Shown here: in pieces, positions 1 to 9,317 of the stretch
How positions within the stretch are numbered: position 1 is the stretch's first letter
How the letters are laid out: each line of letters opens with the position of its first letter
Assembly: GCA_903928115.1 (NCBI GenBank)
Contig: CAIYPP010000111.1
Span: forward strand, 62,001-126,000
Origin: an uncultured Planctomycetota bacterium
GTDB lineage: Bacteria > Planctomycetota > UBA1135 > GCA-002686595
Length of the DNA stretch: 64,000 nt
Reading direction: 5' to 3'
Notes under the pieces: model-generated
Database searches by the model: none
What the model saw: only the letters and a program-made list of their open reading frames with translations
Told to the model about the DNA's origin: nothing
Program-made: the position numbers and the translations under genes

Positions 1-274
1 AGCTGCGATCCGCGAGCGTTCCTGAACTTCGTCCTTGCGAGCTCGGTGGAGGCAGAGCCCGTGGGGAGCGCTCGCGAGCGCCTGCGGGGTTTCCTTGGCC
101 CCACTCCGCGAGATGTCTCGTGGGATATTCGACGTCGAGCAGGTCGGTACGCCTCTGCGCCCCACGGCTAGCACCCCGACGCCCGCACCCTTCCGTGGCC
201 AGGGGGGAGTGAAACAGCGGCCGAGCCGCCAAATCGCGTACAGTCTCGGCCCTTCGCCGACGTCGGCACCCACC
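1..274. other. Intergenic/leader region, no gene recognised
   Basis: I see no convincing gene here. The reading frame of the following HEAT-repeat gene stays open back to base 35, but the translation before base 275 looks like random high-GC sequence and the signal peptide begins at 275. A 14-bp perfect palindrome (GCGCTCGCGAGCGC) lies at 68-81; palindromes like this are common at this GC content and I assign it no role. The promoter of the HEAT gene should lie here, but no clear -35/-10 pair is visible. Confidence 0.5.
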
Positions 275-3200
275 ATGCTCCGTCCCACTCGATCTGCGCT
301 CTCGTTCGTCTCGTCGTTCGCCTTCGCTCTCGTGCTCACCTCGCCGTGGGCGCAAGCTCAGGTGGTGCTGCCCGGCAGTGCGCCGGGCGCAAAGCCGCAG
401 GCGGAGCCGAAGAAGAAGGAGCGCAAGAGCGACGATCCGCGCGTGCTGCCGGACACGCCGCGGGGATTCGACGGGCGCAAGCTCGAGCGCGATCTCGAGC
501 TGCCTGCGGAGCGCCCGACGACCCGGCCCGTGCCGAGCACGGGAGCGGATCCTGATCCTGCGCCCGAGCTCGTGCCGATTCCCGCACCGACGCCGACTCC
601 GGCGTTGCCGCCGGATGCGAACGCTGCGACGTACGTGCTCGCAGAGGTCGCCAAGCTGCGCGACGTCGGCAGTCCGACGGTCGAATCGGCGGCCTTGAGC
701 TTGTTGCGCATGGGCGAGGTCGGGCGCGCGGCTGCGCTCGGCGCGCTGGAGAGCGAGCACGCGCCGACGTGCGTCGCAGGGCTGCGCATGTTGCTCAGGA
801 GTCCCGCCAACGGAGACGCGGAGCGCGCCCTCGCGCGTATCGAGGGCAAGCTGCCGACAGGCGCGACCAGCGCAGCGGTCGATGCGCTGTGCGAGCTCGA
901 TCCCGTGCGCGCGAGCCCCGAGCGGCTGGCGGGGCTCCTGATGCATCGCCAGACTCCCGTGCGTGTCGCGGCTCAGCGGCACCTCGCGAAGCTCGGCGCC
1001 GCGCTGCCGCTCGCGGCGCTCGAAAAGCCGCTCGCGCACAAGGAACCCGACACGCGTCTGCGCGCCGTGCAATTGGTCGATGGCTGCGCCGATCCGCGCG
1101 CGGTCGCGGTGCTGCTCGAGAAACTCGGTGACCCCAACGGGTCTGTGGCGCGTCGTGCGCTCGACTCGATCGCGCAGCGCAGCGCAGAGGGACTCGATGC
1201 CGAGCTCGTCCAGCGCGCGTTCGCCGAGCGCGGCATTCTGCGTCGCGGCGCCTACGCGTTGCTCGCGCTCTGCGAACGCGAAGATCGCCGCATCGAGGCG
1301 ACGCTGAACGAAGCGCACGCGCCTCTCTTGCTCGAGGGACTCGGCTCGAAGGACCCGTTCGTGGCGGGTGCGAGCGCCTGCGCGCTGGCGGGCATCGGCT
1401 TCCGCAGCTCCGAGAAGCTCGACACCGCATGGCTCGACCTCGACGTGCCGCACCGTCTCGTGCGCGCGATTTCCGCCGAGGATTTTTCGCCGGACTTCAG
1501 CTCGCTCGTGCCGACGGCCGTACGCCGCCTGCACCTGATCACGGGCCAGAACTTCGGCTCCGACGGTCCGCGCTGGATCGAGTGGTGGAGCGCGAGCGCG
1601 CGGGGTTTCCGCGCCTACCGCGCGGCGATGAGCGTGCGGATCGAAGACGCGAGCTCGCTCGAGCTGCACGTGAAGGACGAATTCGCCAAGGAGGGTGCGG
1701 AGCTGCGGCTCGTCGGGGCCGCCCGCGCGGCGGAGCTCGATGCCCAAGGCCAGCTCGGTCCTGCGACGCTGATCGTCACGGAAGCGCAGGCGCGCGGCCT
1801 GTGGGACGTGCTGCAGCGCGGGCGCGTGTTCTCCGCCGAGCGGCTGCCCGGAGGTCGTGGCAGCTCGTTCGAGGCGGGGCGTTCCTTCACGGTCGAGTGC
1901 GCAGGGCGCGCGAAGAGCTTCCGCTTCGCGGGCGCAGGCGGTGAGCCGTGGTTCACGGCGGTACTCGACACCGCTCGCGCGCTCGCGGAGCGCAACCGTT
2001 GGCAGCTGTTCCCCGAGCCTGGCGTCGCTCTCGAGCGGCTCGCACTCTGGAAGGTCGAAGCTCCGGTGTGGGAAGCGCTCGCGGACGATCCGGCGCGTTC
2101 GCGCGCCCTGTGGCAGCGCGTGCGTCAGCGGGCCGCGAAGCTGCCGCTCGCCGAGCGCGATGCTGCCGTCGCCGAGCTCGTCCGCATCGAGGCGCGGTCG
2201 CCGAGCGCTTCCTTGGAGGACTTTGCGACGTTGTTGAGCTTGCTGCGCGAGGAACGATTCTTCGGCGCGCGCGCCCGCTCGCTGCTCGACCTCGCGATGG
2301 CGTCGGCCTCAGCGGGGCAGCCGCAGTTGCCTGCGAGCGCCGCAGTGGAACTCGTCGATGTGTGGGTCGCTGGGCTGGGTGCCGCAGCGCCCGAGGAATT
2401 GGCGCGCGTGTTCGCGCGTGCGGGCCGTGACTTCACGCTCGCGCGTGCAGCCGACGAGCGCCCCTTCGTCCGAGCCGTCGCGGCGGCGGCGCTCGTGCGC
2501 GAGCCTGAGGCGCGCGAGCTCGTCGCGCTGCGGAACCTTCTCGACGACGCGGAGCCGCGCGTGCAGGCGGCTGCGCTTCTCGCACTCGGCGAGGCGCGCG
2601 TGCGCGCTGCGACCGCGGACGTTCAGGCGCGTGTTCGCAGCGCGAGCGTGGACGTGCGCTGCGCCGCGCTGCGCGCGCTCGGACGGCTCGGCGGCGACGC
2701 CGCGCTCGGAACTCTGCTCGCGGCGCTCTCCGATGCCGAGTCGAAGGTGCGCGTCGCTGCGGCCGAAGGCATGACGTCGCTCGAAGATCCCGGCACCGTG
2801 CCGCTGCTCGTTTCGCTGCTCGCCAAGGGACCCGAAGACGTGACGTACGAACCCGCGCGGCGAGGGCTGCTCGCGCAGGGCGAGCGCGCCTGGAACGAGC
2901 TCTTGCGGCTCGTGCGCTCGCCGGCTTCCAAGTCGCGCCGCGAGGCCGCGCTCTTGCTCTCGGAGCAGCTCGTCCCGCAGGTCGTCTCGCCGCTCCTGAC
3001 GCTCCTCTCCGAGGAGCCGACGGATGCGCGCGTCGCCGAGGAACTCGCGGTGCTCTCGTGCGTCGACTATCGCTCGCAGTCGAACGCCTCCGCGGCGTGG
3101 TGGGCGTGGTGGGAGGACGTGGTGCGCGACGATCCACAGGCTTGGCTGTGCGCAGCGTCAGGGCGCCTCGGCATCACGCCGTGCGAGCCGGCGGACGTGC

Positions 3201-3397
3201 GCTCGGGGACGGCCGTCGGGCTCTCGTTCCTCGATACGTGTGCGCGGCGCGAGGAAACGTGGCTGTGCGAGCGTGCGCGGCGCGAGCTCTCGCGGCTCGC
3301 AGGTCGCGACGTCGGCGCGCTTCCGCCGCGCGGTCGCCAGCGCGACCTGTGGCTCTCGACGCTGCGCGAGCAGCTCGAGGCGCGCACCAAGGGCTGA
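275..3397 (+). CDS. Secreted HEAT-repeat protein
   Basis: Predicted exported protein of 1040 residues built largely from HEAT-like alpha-helical repeats, probably a protein-protein interaction scaffold outside the cytoplasm. The ATG at 275 is chosen because it begins a good signal peptide (basic start, hydrophobic core, cleavage near AQA-Q at about residue 29). Residues about 30-115 are charged and Pro-rich (PAPTPTPALPP), a likely linker. HEAT-type helices follow, clearest at about 120-330 and 720-930, with segments such as EPRVQAAALLALGEARVRAA. No catalytic motif is seen. The lytic transglycosylase starts 2 bp after its stop, so the two may be cotranscribed. Specific function unknown. Confidence 0.8.
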   Translation: MLRPTRSALSFVSSFAFALVLTSPWAQAQVVLPGSAPGAKPQAEPKKKERKSDDPRVLPDTPRGFDGRKLERDLELPAERPTTRPVPSTGADPDPAPELVPIPAPTPTPALPPDANAATYVLAEVAKLRDVGSPTVESAALSLLRMGEVGRAAALGALESEHAPTCVAGLRMLLRSPANGDAERALARIEGKLPTGATSAAVDALCELDPVRASPERLAGLLMHRQTPVRVAAQRHLAKLGAALPLAALEKPLAHKEPDTRLRAVQLVDGCADPRAVAVLLEKLGDPNGSVARRALDSIAQRSAEGLDAELVQRAFAERGILRRGAYALLALCEREDRRIEATLNEAHAPLLLEGLGSKDPFVAGASACALAGIGFRSSEKLDTAWLDLDVPHRLVRAISAEDFSPDFSSLVPTAVRRLHLITGQNFGSDGPRWIEWWSASARGFRAYRAAMSVRIEDASSLELHVKDEFAKEGAELRLVGAARAAELDAQGQLGPATLIVTEAQARGLWDVLQRGRVFSAERLPGGRGSSFEAGRSFTVECAGRAKSFRFAGAGGEPWFTAVLDTARALAERNRWQLFPEPGVALERLALWKVEAPVWEALADDPARSRALWQRVRQRAAKLPLAERDAAVAELVRIEARSPSASLEDFATLLSLLREERFFGARARSLLDLAMASASAGQPQLPASAAVELVDVWVAGLGAAAPEELARVFARAGRDFTLARAADERPFVRAVAAAALVREPEARELVALRNLLDDAEPRVQAAALLALGEARVRAATADVQARVRSASVDVRCAALRALGRLGGDAALGTLLAALSDAESKVRVAAAEGMTSLEDPGTVPLLVSLLAKGPEDVTYEPARRGLLAQGERAWNELLRLVRSPASKSRREAALLLSEQLVPQVVSPLLTLLSEEPTDARVAEELAVLSCVDYRSQSNASAAWWAWWEDVVRDDPQAWLCAASGRLGITPCEPADVRSGTAVGLSFLDTCARREETWLCERARRELSRLAGRDVGALPPRGRQRDLWLSTLREQLEARTKG

Positions 3398-3399
3398 GC

Positions 3400-4134
3400 A
3401 TGGGGCGTCGCCGTCGCAACGACCGCGGGCGCTGGATCCACCGTGTCTTCTGGCTCGGTGTGCTCGCCTTCGCGGCGTGGTTCTCGGTCGAGCGTGTCGC
3501 GCGTCCGGTGATGACCTCGGTGGGGTATCGGCGGGTCGAGGGGTATTCCGAGCTGATTCGCGCGGCGGCAGGGGAGTTCGGGCTCGACCCCAACCTGCTC
3601 GCGGGGGTGGCGCTCGCCGAGTCCAGCGGTCGGCCGGACGCCGTCTCGTCGGCCGGGGCGCTCGGAATGTTCCAGTTGATGCTTCCCACGGCGCGGGAGC
3701 GTGCAGCGCTGCTCGGACTGTCGGAACCCGAGCGCGAGGACCTGCTCGCCGACCCCGCGCTCAACGCCCGGCTCGCGGCGCACTACCTGCACTGGCTGTC
3801 GCGACGCTACGACGGGAACTTCGAGGCGGTGATGGTCGCGTACAACACCGGCCCCGGGCGCCTCGACAGTTGGATTCGCGAGTACGGCTCCTATCATTCG
3901 TGGCGCACGGCCCGCTGGGGCGAGAGTCCGGTACTCGGCTACGCCCTGAAGGTGCTCGCCTACCGCGACGAATTCGCCGCGCGCGGCGCGCTCGTGCCGC
4001 GCGTCGAGCCCGGCCCGCCTGTGCTCGCGATTCCGGTCTCCCCTGTGCAGGACAATCCCGCGGCGCCGACGGCGCCCATGGAAGAGAATGCAGCTCCGCC
4101 AACGTCTGACTCCCTGCCTCAACGTCATCCGTAG
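3400..4134 (+). CDS. Lytic transglycosylase, SLT/GH23 domain
   Basis: Predicted to cleave the glycan strands of peptidoglycan in the periplasm. The 244-residue protein has a basic N-terminus, then a signal anchor (residues about 14-32, WLGVLAFAAWFSV). The Slt/GH23 core follows: the catalytic glutamate lies in LAESSGRPDAVSSAGALGMFQ, with AYNTGPGRL and the Y-Y/H-x-W-like stretch further on. The C-terminal about 45 residues are Pro/Ala-rich and disordered. The ATG at 3400 follows the upstream stop after 2 bp; longer versions of the frame overlap the HEAT gene and are unlikely. Its 3' end overlaps the MscS gene by 47 bp. The family is clear; the exact type (MltC/E or Slt70-like) is not. Confidence 0.88.
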   Translation: MGRRRRNDRGRWIHRVFWLGVLAFAAWFSVERVARPVMTSVGYRRVEGYSELIRAAAGEFGLDPNLLAGVALAESSGRPDAVSSAGALGMFQLMLPTARERAALLGLSEPEREDLLADPALNARLAAHYLHWLSRRYDGNFEAVMVAYNTGPGRLDSWIREYGSYHSWRTARWGESPVLGYALKVLAYRDEFAARGALVPRVEPGPPVLAIPVSPVQDNPAAPTAPMEENAAPPTSDSLPQRHP

Positions 4135-5908
4135 TCTCGTCCTCGTGCTGCTCGTCCTGAGCGGCGGGGCCGTTCCGAGCGCGGTCCTCGCCGCTCCGCT
4201 CGCGCTCGCTCAGGCAGAGAGCGCTGCGCCCAAGCCCACGCCGGAGCGCTTCGAGACGCCGCGCGAGACCGTCGAGGCCCTCCTCGCGATCTACGACTAC
4301 GAGCGCACCCACCAGACGCGCTTCCTCGAGGACGCGTCTCAGGCGTTCCAAGCGCGCGAGGGCCTCACGGGCGGCGAGCGCGCGAGAGAGTACGCGCGCC
4401 AGCTCGGCCGCACGTTCGACCACATCACGTTGCTCGACCCCGAGCGGATCGAGCGCGAGCTCATCACGATCGACGCAACGCACGCGGAGTGGACGGTCGC
4501 GAGCGAAGTCGACCCGGAGTTCGTGGTCACGCTCGGCTTCGTGAAGACGGACGAGCACGGTTGGGTGATCGACACGCGAACGTCGGCCAACATCTACGAG
4601 TGGTACACGCGTGCGGCGGACTTGCCGCGCATCGAGGCGATCGGCGACAAGCCGCTCTCGACCGAGGAGTTCGTGCGCAGCATCGTGCCTGCGCGCCTCA
4701 AGGGCGGCGGACTCCTGCTCGAGCCGTGGCAGTGGATCGGCCTGCTCGTCCTGTTCCTGATCGCGTTCTTCTTCGAACGCATCCTGACGATCTCGGTGCG
4801 GCCACTCGTGCGCAAGCTCTCGCGCTTCGAGGGACAGACCTTGCCGCAGGACATGCTCCTGCGCTTCGAGCGCCCGTTCGGCTGGCTCTTGCTCGCATGG
4901 CTGTGGCTCGCGGGCGTGCAGCTGCTCGACCTGCCTGTGAACGTCTATGCGCCGCTGCGCATGGGCGTGCAGATGTTCACGACCGTCATGACGGTCTGGA
5001 CGGCGTATCACCTCGCGGACATCGCCTGCTGGCCGCTGCAGGTGAAGGCCGACCGCAGCGAGAACAAGTTCGACGACATGCTCGTGCCGCTCCTGCGGCG
5101 CACGCTCAAGATCGTGATCGTGCTGATCGGCGCGGTGGTGTTCGTCTCGGACATCACGGGCGACCTGTGGCACATCTTGGCCGGTCTCTCGATCGGCTCT
5201 CTGGCGATCGGCTTCGCGGCCAAGGACTCGGTCGAGAACCTGTTCGGCACGTTCACGGTGCTGCTCGACGGTCCATTCAAGATCGGCGATCTCGTCAAGA
5301 TGGGCGACATCGAGGGCACGGTCGAGGAGGTCGGCTTCCGCTCGACGCGCATCCGCACGCCCGAGGACAGCCTCGTCACCGTGCCCAACTCGCGCTTCAT
5401 CTCGAGCCACGTCGACTGCCTCGGCGCGCGGCGCGAGCGGCGCGTCAAGTTCAACCTCGGCCTCACCTACGACACGCCCGCGCAGTCGATCGAGGCCTTC
5501 TGCGAGGGCGTGCGCGAGCTCGTGCGCGCGCACCCCTACACCGCGAAGGACAGCTACCACGTGTGGTTCTCGAACTTTGGCGCGAGCTCGCTCGACGTCG
5601 AGGTGATCTGCTTCATCGAGACCACCGAGTTCCCGACCTTCGTTCGCGAGCGCCACCGCCTGTTCCTCGACATCCTGCGCCTCGCCCAGCGCCTCGGCGT
5701 CGGCTTCGCCTTCCCGACCACCACGGTCTGGATGGGCAGGGCCGAGGACTTGGCGCAGCCCGGCGCCGGCCCCGCGGATCGGCGCGCCGCGATCGATCAG
5801 GGCCGCGCCTGCGCGCGCGAGGTCGCGCGCGAGAGCGTGGGGGGGCTCACCGGCAAGCCGGAGCCCGTCCAGTTCGTGGCCGACGACCCCGACGCGATCC
5901 CCCGCTAG
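4088..5908 (+). CDS. MscS-family mechanosensitive channel with periplasmic N-terminal domain
   Basis: Predicted small-conductance mechanosensitive channel that opens when membrane tension rises. Of 606 residues, 1-40 look like a signal peptide, 41-210 form a soluble N-terminal domain, and helices follow at about 216-236, 258-275 and 285-305 plus the pore helix. The MscS signature is clear around residues 355-440: LSIGSLAIGFAAKDSVENL, then FKIGDLVKMGDIEGTVEEVG and TVPNSRF. The start is preceded by GGAAGAG. It overlaps the transglycosylase gene by 47 bp, which suggests translational coupling of a wall-cutting enzyme and a turgor valve. At twice the length of E. coli MscS it belongs to the extended channels. 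Confidence 0.88.
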   Translation: MQLRQRLTPCLNVIRSLVLVLLVLSGGAVPSAVLAAPLALAQAESAAPKPTPERFETPRETVEALLAIYDYERTHQTRFLEDASQAFQAREGLTGGERAREYARQLGRTFDHITLLDPERIERELITIDATHAEWTVASEVDPEFVVTLGFVKTDEHGWVIDTRTSANIYEWYTRAADLPRIEAIGDKPLSTEEFVRSIVPARLKGGGLLLEPWQWIGLLVLFLIAFFFERILTISVRPLVRKLSRFEGQTLPQDMLLRFERPFGWLLLAWLWLAGVQLLDLPVNVYAPLRMGVQMFTTVMTVWTAYHLADIACWPLQVKADRSENKFDDMLVPLLRRTLKIVIVLIGAVVFVSDITGDLWHILAGLSIGSLAIGFAAKDSVENLFGTFTVLLDGPFKIGDLVKMGDIEGTVEEVGFRSTRIRTPEDSLVTVPNSRFISSHVDCLGARRERRVKFNLGLTYDTPAQSIEAFCEGVRELVRAHPYTAKDSYHVWFSNFGASSLDVEVICFIETTEFPTFVRERHRLFLDILRLAQRLGVGFAFPTTTVWMGRAEDLAQPGAGPADRRAAIDQGRACAREVARESVGGLTGKPEPVQFVADDPDAIPR

Positions 5909-5919
5909 GCTAGAGCCCC

Positions 5920-6396
5920 ATGAAGTTCCTCCTCGTTGCCGCCCTCGTCGCCTGCCCGACCTTGGCCGTTTTCGCTCTCGCCCCGAGCGCCCCCGCCGCT
6001 CTCCAGGAAGGCGGGAAGGGCCGCGGTGAGAAGCACGAGGAGCACGGCCCGCTCGAAGAGCGCATGCACGCCATGGAGGACGCGGTCCGCGCGCTGCGCC
6101 GTTCGCTGCGCGATCCGGCGAAGTCGGCCGACTCTCTCGCGAGCCTCGGCAAGCTCCAGACGGACCTGATCGCGGCGAAGTCCGAGACGCCGCGCATGGC
6201 GGCCAAGGTTCCCGACGCCGAGCGCGCGAAGTTCGTGGCCGACTACCGGCGCGAGATGATCCACATGCTCGAGCTCTCGATCGCGGTGGAGAAGGCCGTG
6301 CTCGACGGGAAGCAGGAGTCGGCGCTCGCGGCGTTCGAGGAGCTCCGCGGCCTCGAAGACCCTGCCCACGCTCGCTTCACGGAAGAAGAGCACTAG
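5920..6396 (+). CDS. Cytochrome b562-like periplasmic four-helix protein
   Basis: A 158-residue protein with a signal peptide (about 1-28) and an all-helical mature region resembling soluble cytochrome b562. The family binds one non-covalent b heme through an N-terminal Met and a C-terminal His. Both are present at the expected places: Met49 in LEERMHAMEDAV and His150 in DPAHARF. The middle segment (AKSETPRMAAKVPDAE) resembles the helix 2-3 connection of the E. coli protein. No CXXCH motif is present, so heme would not be covalent. It lies 11 bp after the MscS gene and 103 bp before moxR. Electron-transfer or heme-linked function is inferred; a heme-free relative such as a CpxP-like bundle is an alternative. 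Confidence 0.6.
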   Translation: MKFLLVAALVACPTLAVFALAPSAPAALQEGGKGRGEKHEEHGPLEERMHAMEDAVRALRRSLRDPAKSADSLASLGKLQTDLIAAKSETPRMAAKVPDAERAKFVADYRREMIHMLELSIAVEKAVLDGKQESALAAFEELRGLEDPAHARFTEEEH

Positions 6397-6499
6397 GGGT
6401 CATACCGTCCCGTCTGCGGTCGGCCCGCGCCAACGCGCGCGGCCGCGATCCGTAGCCCCGTCCCCCGGATCCGCCGCCGCGGCCCCCCCCTGCACGCCC

Positions 6500-7492
6500 A
6501 TGAGCCAGTCCGACTCCCACGCCCCGACCGCTCTCGCCCGCGAGGGTGCCTTCGTCCCCGCGCTCACCGGCGCCCTGCACGAGGTCATCATCGGCCAAGA
6601 GGAGCTGATCCACGGCCTCCTGCTCGGCCTTCTGACGGGCGGCCACGTGCTGCTCGAAGGCGTCCCGGGGCTCGCGAAGTCGCTGGCGGTCTCAAGCCTT
6701 GCGGGCGCGGTCCACGGCACGTTCAGCCGCATCCAGTTCACGCCCGACCTGCTGCCCTCCGACCTCGTCGGCACCGAGATCTACAACGCGCGCGAGGGCA
6801 CGTTCTCCGTCCGCAAGGGCCCGCTGTTCGCGAACTTCGTCCTCGCCGACGAAGTGAACCGCGCGCCGGCCAAGGTGCAGTCCGCGCTGCTCGAGTCGAT
6901 GCAGGAGCACCAAGTCTCGATCGGCGGGACGAGCTTCAAGCTGCCCGCGCCGTTCCTCGTGCTCGCGACGCAGAACCCCCTCGAGCAGGAGGGGACGTAC
7001 CCGCTGCCGGAGGCACAGCTCGACCGCTTCGCCTTGAAGCTCGTGGTGCGCTACCCCTCGAAGGAGGAGGAGCTGCGCGTGCTCGAGCGCATGGCCAAGA
7101 CGGCGAGTGCGCCGAAGGTCCGCGCGGTAGCGAGCTTGGAGCAGATCCTCGCGGCGCGCGGAGCGATCGACGCGGTCGCGCTCGATCCGCGGCTGCGCGA
7201 GTACATCGTGGGCCTCGTGCACGCGACGCGCGAGCCGGGTGCCGTCGGCCTGCGCGAGCTCGTCGGCCGCATCCGCTACGGCGCGAGCCCGCGCGCCACG
7301 ATCTGGCTCGCGCTCATGGCGCGCGCCAACGCCTTCCTCGACGGCCGCGACTTCGTCACGCCCGCGGACATCAAGCGAATCGCGACGGACGTGCTGCGTC
7401 ACCGCGTCGTGCCGACCTACGAAGCGGAGGCCGAGGGCCTCACGAGCGACAAGCTCGTCGCGCGCGTGCTCGAGACCGTGGCGGTGCCCTGA
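6500..7492 (+). CDS. MoxR-family AAA+ ATPase
   Basis: Cytoplasmic AAA+ ATPase of 330 residues, first gene of the MoxR/Bat cluster. MoxR proteins are thought to act as chaperones for metal or cofactor insertion together with von Willebrand A partners. Visible motifs are Walker A in LLEGVPGLAKSLAV (about residues 52-65), Walker B VLADEVNRAPAK, sensor 1 LVLATQNPLEQEGTYPLPEA and the LDRF arginine-finger region. Length is typical. The following DUF58 gene starts 11 bp after the stop and the rest of the operon is tightly packed through 14969, which supports joint function. Confidence 0.93.
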   Translation: MSQSDSHAPTALAREGAFVPALTGALHEVIIGQEELIHGLLLGLLTGGHVLLEGVPGLAKSLAVSSLAGAVHGTFSRIQFTPDLLPSDLVGTEIYNAREGTFSVRKGPLFANFVLADEVNRAPAKVQSALLESMQEHQVSIGGTSFKLPAPFLVLATQNPLEQEGTYPLPEAQLDRFALKLVVRYPSKEEELRVLERMAKTASAPKVRAVASLEQILAARGAIDAVALDPRLREYIVGLVHATREPGAVGLRELVGRIRYGASPRATIWLALMARANAFLDGRDFVTPADIKRIATDVLRHRVVPTYEAEAEGLTSDKLVARVLETVAVP

Positions 7493-7503
7493 GCGGAGCG
7501 ACC

Positions 7504-8439
7504 GTGGTCGACGAGCGCGCCACAGCGAGCGACTTGCTCGCACCCGAGCTGATGGCGCGGGTGAGCCAAATCCAGATTCGCACGCACCGCATGGTGAACG
7601 ACGTGCTCTCGGGCGCGTATCGCTCGACCTTTCGCGGCTCGGGCGTGGAGTTCGAAGAGGTTCGTCCGTATCAGCCCGGCGACGACGTGCGCACGATCGA
7701 CTGGCTGCGCACGGCGAAGTCGGGCGAACCCTACGTGAAGAACTACGTCGAGGAGCGCGAGCTCACGCTCGGATTCCTCGTCGACACGAGCCTGTCGATG
7801 GACTTTGGCTCGCGGCGTTGGACGAAGCGGGAGGTCGCGGCGGCGCTCTGCGCGCTGCTCTCGTTCGTCGCGCAGCGCGCCCAAGACCGGGTCAGCCTCA
7901 CGCTGTTCGGTGCGCAGCCGTCGCTGCACCTGCCTGCGCGCAAGGGCGCGGGTGCGGTCGCGCGTGTGGTGCGCGAGGTGATCGCAGCCGAGCCGACGCG
8001 TGGCGGAACCGACTTCGTCGCGGCGCTCGAGCACCAAGAGCGCCTCATGCGGCGGCGCGCGATGTTGCTCGTCATCAGCGACTTCGAGGGCTTCGACGAG
8101 CGCGCGGCCGAAAAGCTCGGACGCCTCGCGCGACGTCACGACGTCGTCGCTGCGCGGGTCGTCGACCCGCTGGAACGCGAGGTGCCGGCCGCGGGCCGCA
8201 TCTGGCTGCGCGAGCTGGAATCCGATCGCCTCGTCGAGGTCGACACGCGCTCCGGCGAGGTGCGCGCGGCGTGGAAGCGCGAGCACGAGCTGCGCACCGC
8301 AGCGCTCGCGGAGAAGCTGACCCGCGCCGGGGTCGACTTGTTGGAACTCACGACCGACGGAAACCTCAGCGTCGCGCTCGCGGACCCTCTCGCGAAGTAC
8401 TTTCAATTGCGCCGCAGACGGCAAGCGAGGCCCGCGTGA
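7504..8439 (+). CDS. DUF58 domain protein of MoxR/Bat operon
   Basis: A 311-residue DUF58 protein, the usual partner of MoxR. The family signature is at about residues 50-85: VRPYQPGDDVRTIDWLRTA followed by VKNYVEERE. The C-terminal part has a von Willebrand A-like fold beginning with the degenerate metal site GFLVDTSLSMDFGS and a later VISDFEG. No membrane segment is seen, so it is probably cytoplasmic or peripheral. A GTG start at 7504 is used, 11 bp after moxR. Its stop overlaps the GTG of the next gene (GTGA), which implies coupled translation. The biochemical function of the family is not established. Confidence 0.9.
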   Translation: MVDERATASDLLAPELMARVSQIQIRTHRMVNDVLSGAYRSTFRGSGVEFEEVRPYQPGDDVRTIDWLRTAKSGEPYVKNYVEERELTLGFLVDTSLSMDFGSRRWTKREVAAALCALLSFVAQRAQDRVSLTLFGAQPSLHLPARKGAGAVARVVREVIAAEPTRGGTDFVAALEHQERLMRRRAMLLVISDFEGFDERAAEKLGRLARRHDVVAARVVDPLEREVPAAGRIWLRELESDRLVEVDTRSGEVRAAWKREHELRTAALAEKLTRAGVDLLELTTDGNLSVALADPLAKYFQLRRRRQARPA

Positions 8440-9317
8440 TCGCAGGGCTCGCTGTGCTCTCGCTCGCGGCGCTGTCTCAGGGCACTCCCGCGGCTCGCTG
8501 GGAACTGGGCGGCGACTCTGCGGCCGTGGGGGAGGCATTGAGCGCGACTCTCGTCGTCGAGCACGGCGCCGATCAGCGCGCCACGCTCGCTGCGGACTGG
8601 CTCGCAGCCGACTACTCGTGGCTGGAACTGGAGCCCGCGCGTCTCGACGCTGCGTCGAGTGCGACCCAGACGCGCTGGCGTGTGCGATTCGCGTCGCTGG
8701 AGGCCGGCGAGCGAGAGTTGCCGCGTCCGCAGGTTGAGCTCGTGGAACTCGATGGAACGAAGTCGAACGTGGCGGCGGCGCTGGCGCGTGCTCGATTCGC
8801 CCCCGCGCTCTTCGAGGGCGAAGACGCCCCGCGTGCACCCCGTGACTTCCGCTCGGCGGACGCTGACGCATCGTCGGCCGACTGGCCTTGGCTGCTCGCG
8901 GGAGGTCTCGCGATCGCCGCACTTGCGGGGATGCTCGGCTGGAAGCTGCGCGGGCGCGCGCAACCGGTTTCGCAGGAACCGAGCGCGGAGGCGCGGCTCG
9001 CACAGCTCGGGGCGCGCAAGCTGGACGACGCGTCGGAGGTCCGCGAGCTCTACTACGAACTGACCGCACTCGTGCGAAGCGAGGTCGATCGACGCGCGGG
9101 TGAATCACGCTCCGCCTGTACGGATGAGGAGTGGGTCGGCCGCGTCGCGGGCACGCTGGAGGCCGAGACCGCGCGAGCGCTCGGCGAGCTCGTCGCGAAC
9201 GCGCGCGCAGCGAAGTACGGTGGCGCGCGCCCGACCGAGTGGGCCGTGCGCGAAGACCTCGCGCGTGCGGAGAAGGTTCTGCGCGCGTCGCAGCCTCCGC
9301 AGAGGAGCGCCGCATGA
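8436..9317 (+). CDS. DUF4381/BatD-like membrane protein
   Basis: A 293-residue membrane protein whose position between DUF58 and the first von Willebrand gene is typical of DUF4381-type proteins in MoxR operons. It has a signal-like N-terminus, a beta-rich domain (about 20-140) reminiscent of a short BatD domain, one transmembrane helix (about 149-170, WPWLLAGGLAIAALAGMLGW), and a helical cytoplasmic tail. GTG at 8436 overlaps the preceding stop and its own stop overlaps the next ATG (ATGA). I infer one TM helix with the beta domain outside. Assignment to DUF4381 rests on context and layout more than on sequence signature. Confidence 0.6.
   Translation: MIAGLAVLSLAALSQGTPAARWELGGDSAAVGEALSATLVVEHGADQRATLAADWLAADYSWLELEPARLDAASSATQTRWRVRFASLEAGERELPRPQVELVELDGTKSNVAAALARARFAPALFEGEDAPRAPRDFRSADADASSADWPWLLAGGLAIAALAGMLGWKLRGRAQPVSQEPSAEARLAQLGARKLDDASEVRELYYELTALVRSEVDRRAGESRSACTDEEWVGRVAGTLEAETARALGELVANARAAKYGGARPTEWAVREDLARAEKVLRASQPPQRSAA

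Noticed and set aside
68-81. 14-bp palindrome GCGCTCGCGAGCGC as an operator
   Set aside because: Such GC-rich palindromes arise easily at this base composition, and no second copy or nearby promoter supports a function.
3761-5656. 631-codon open frame on the minus strand opposite mscS
   Set aside because: It is antisense to a clear MscS gene; its translation is dominated by Arg, Glu, Leu, Val and Asp as expected from GC-skewed codons read backwards, and has no motif or ribosome site.
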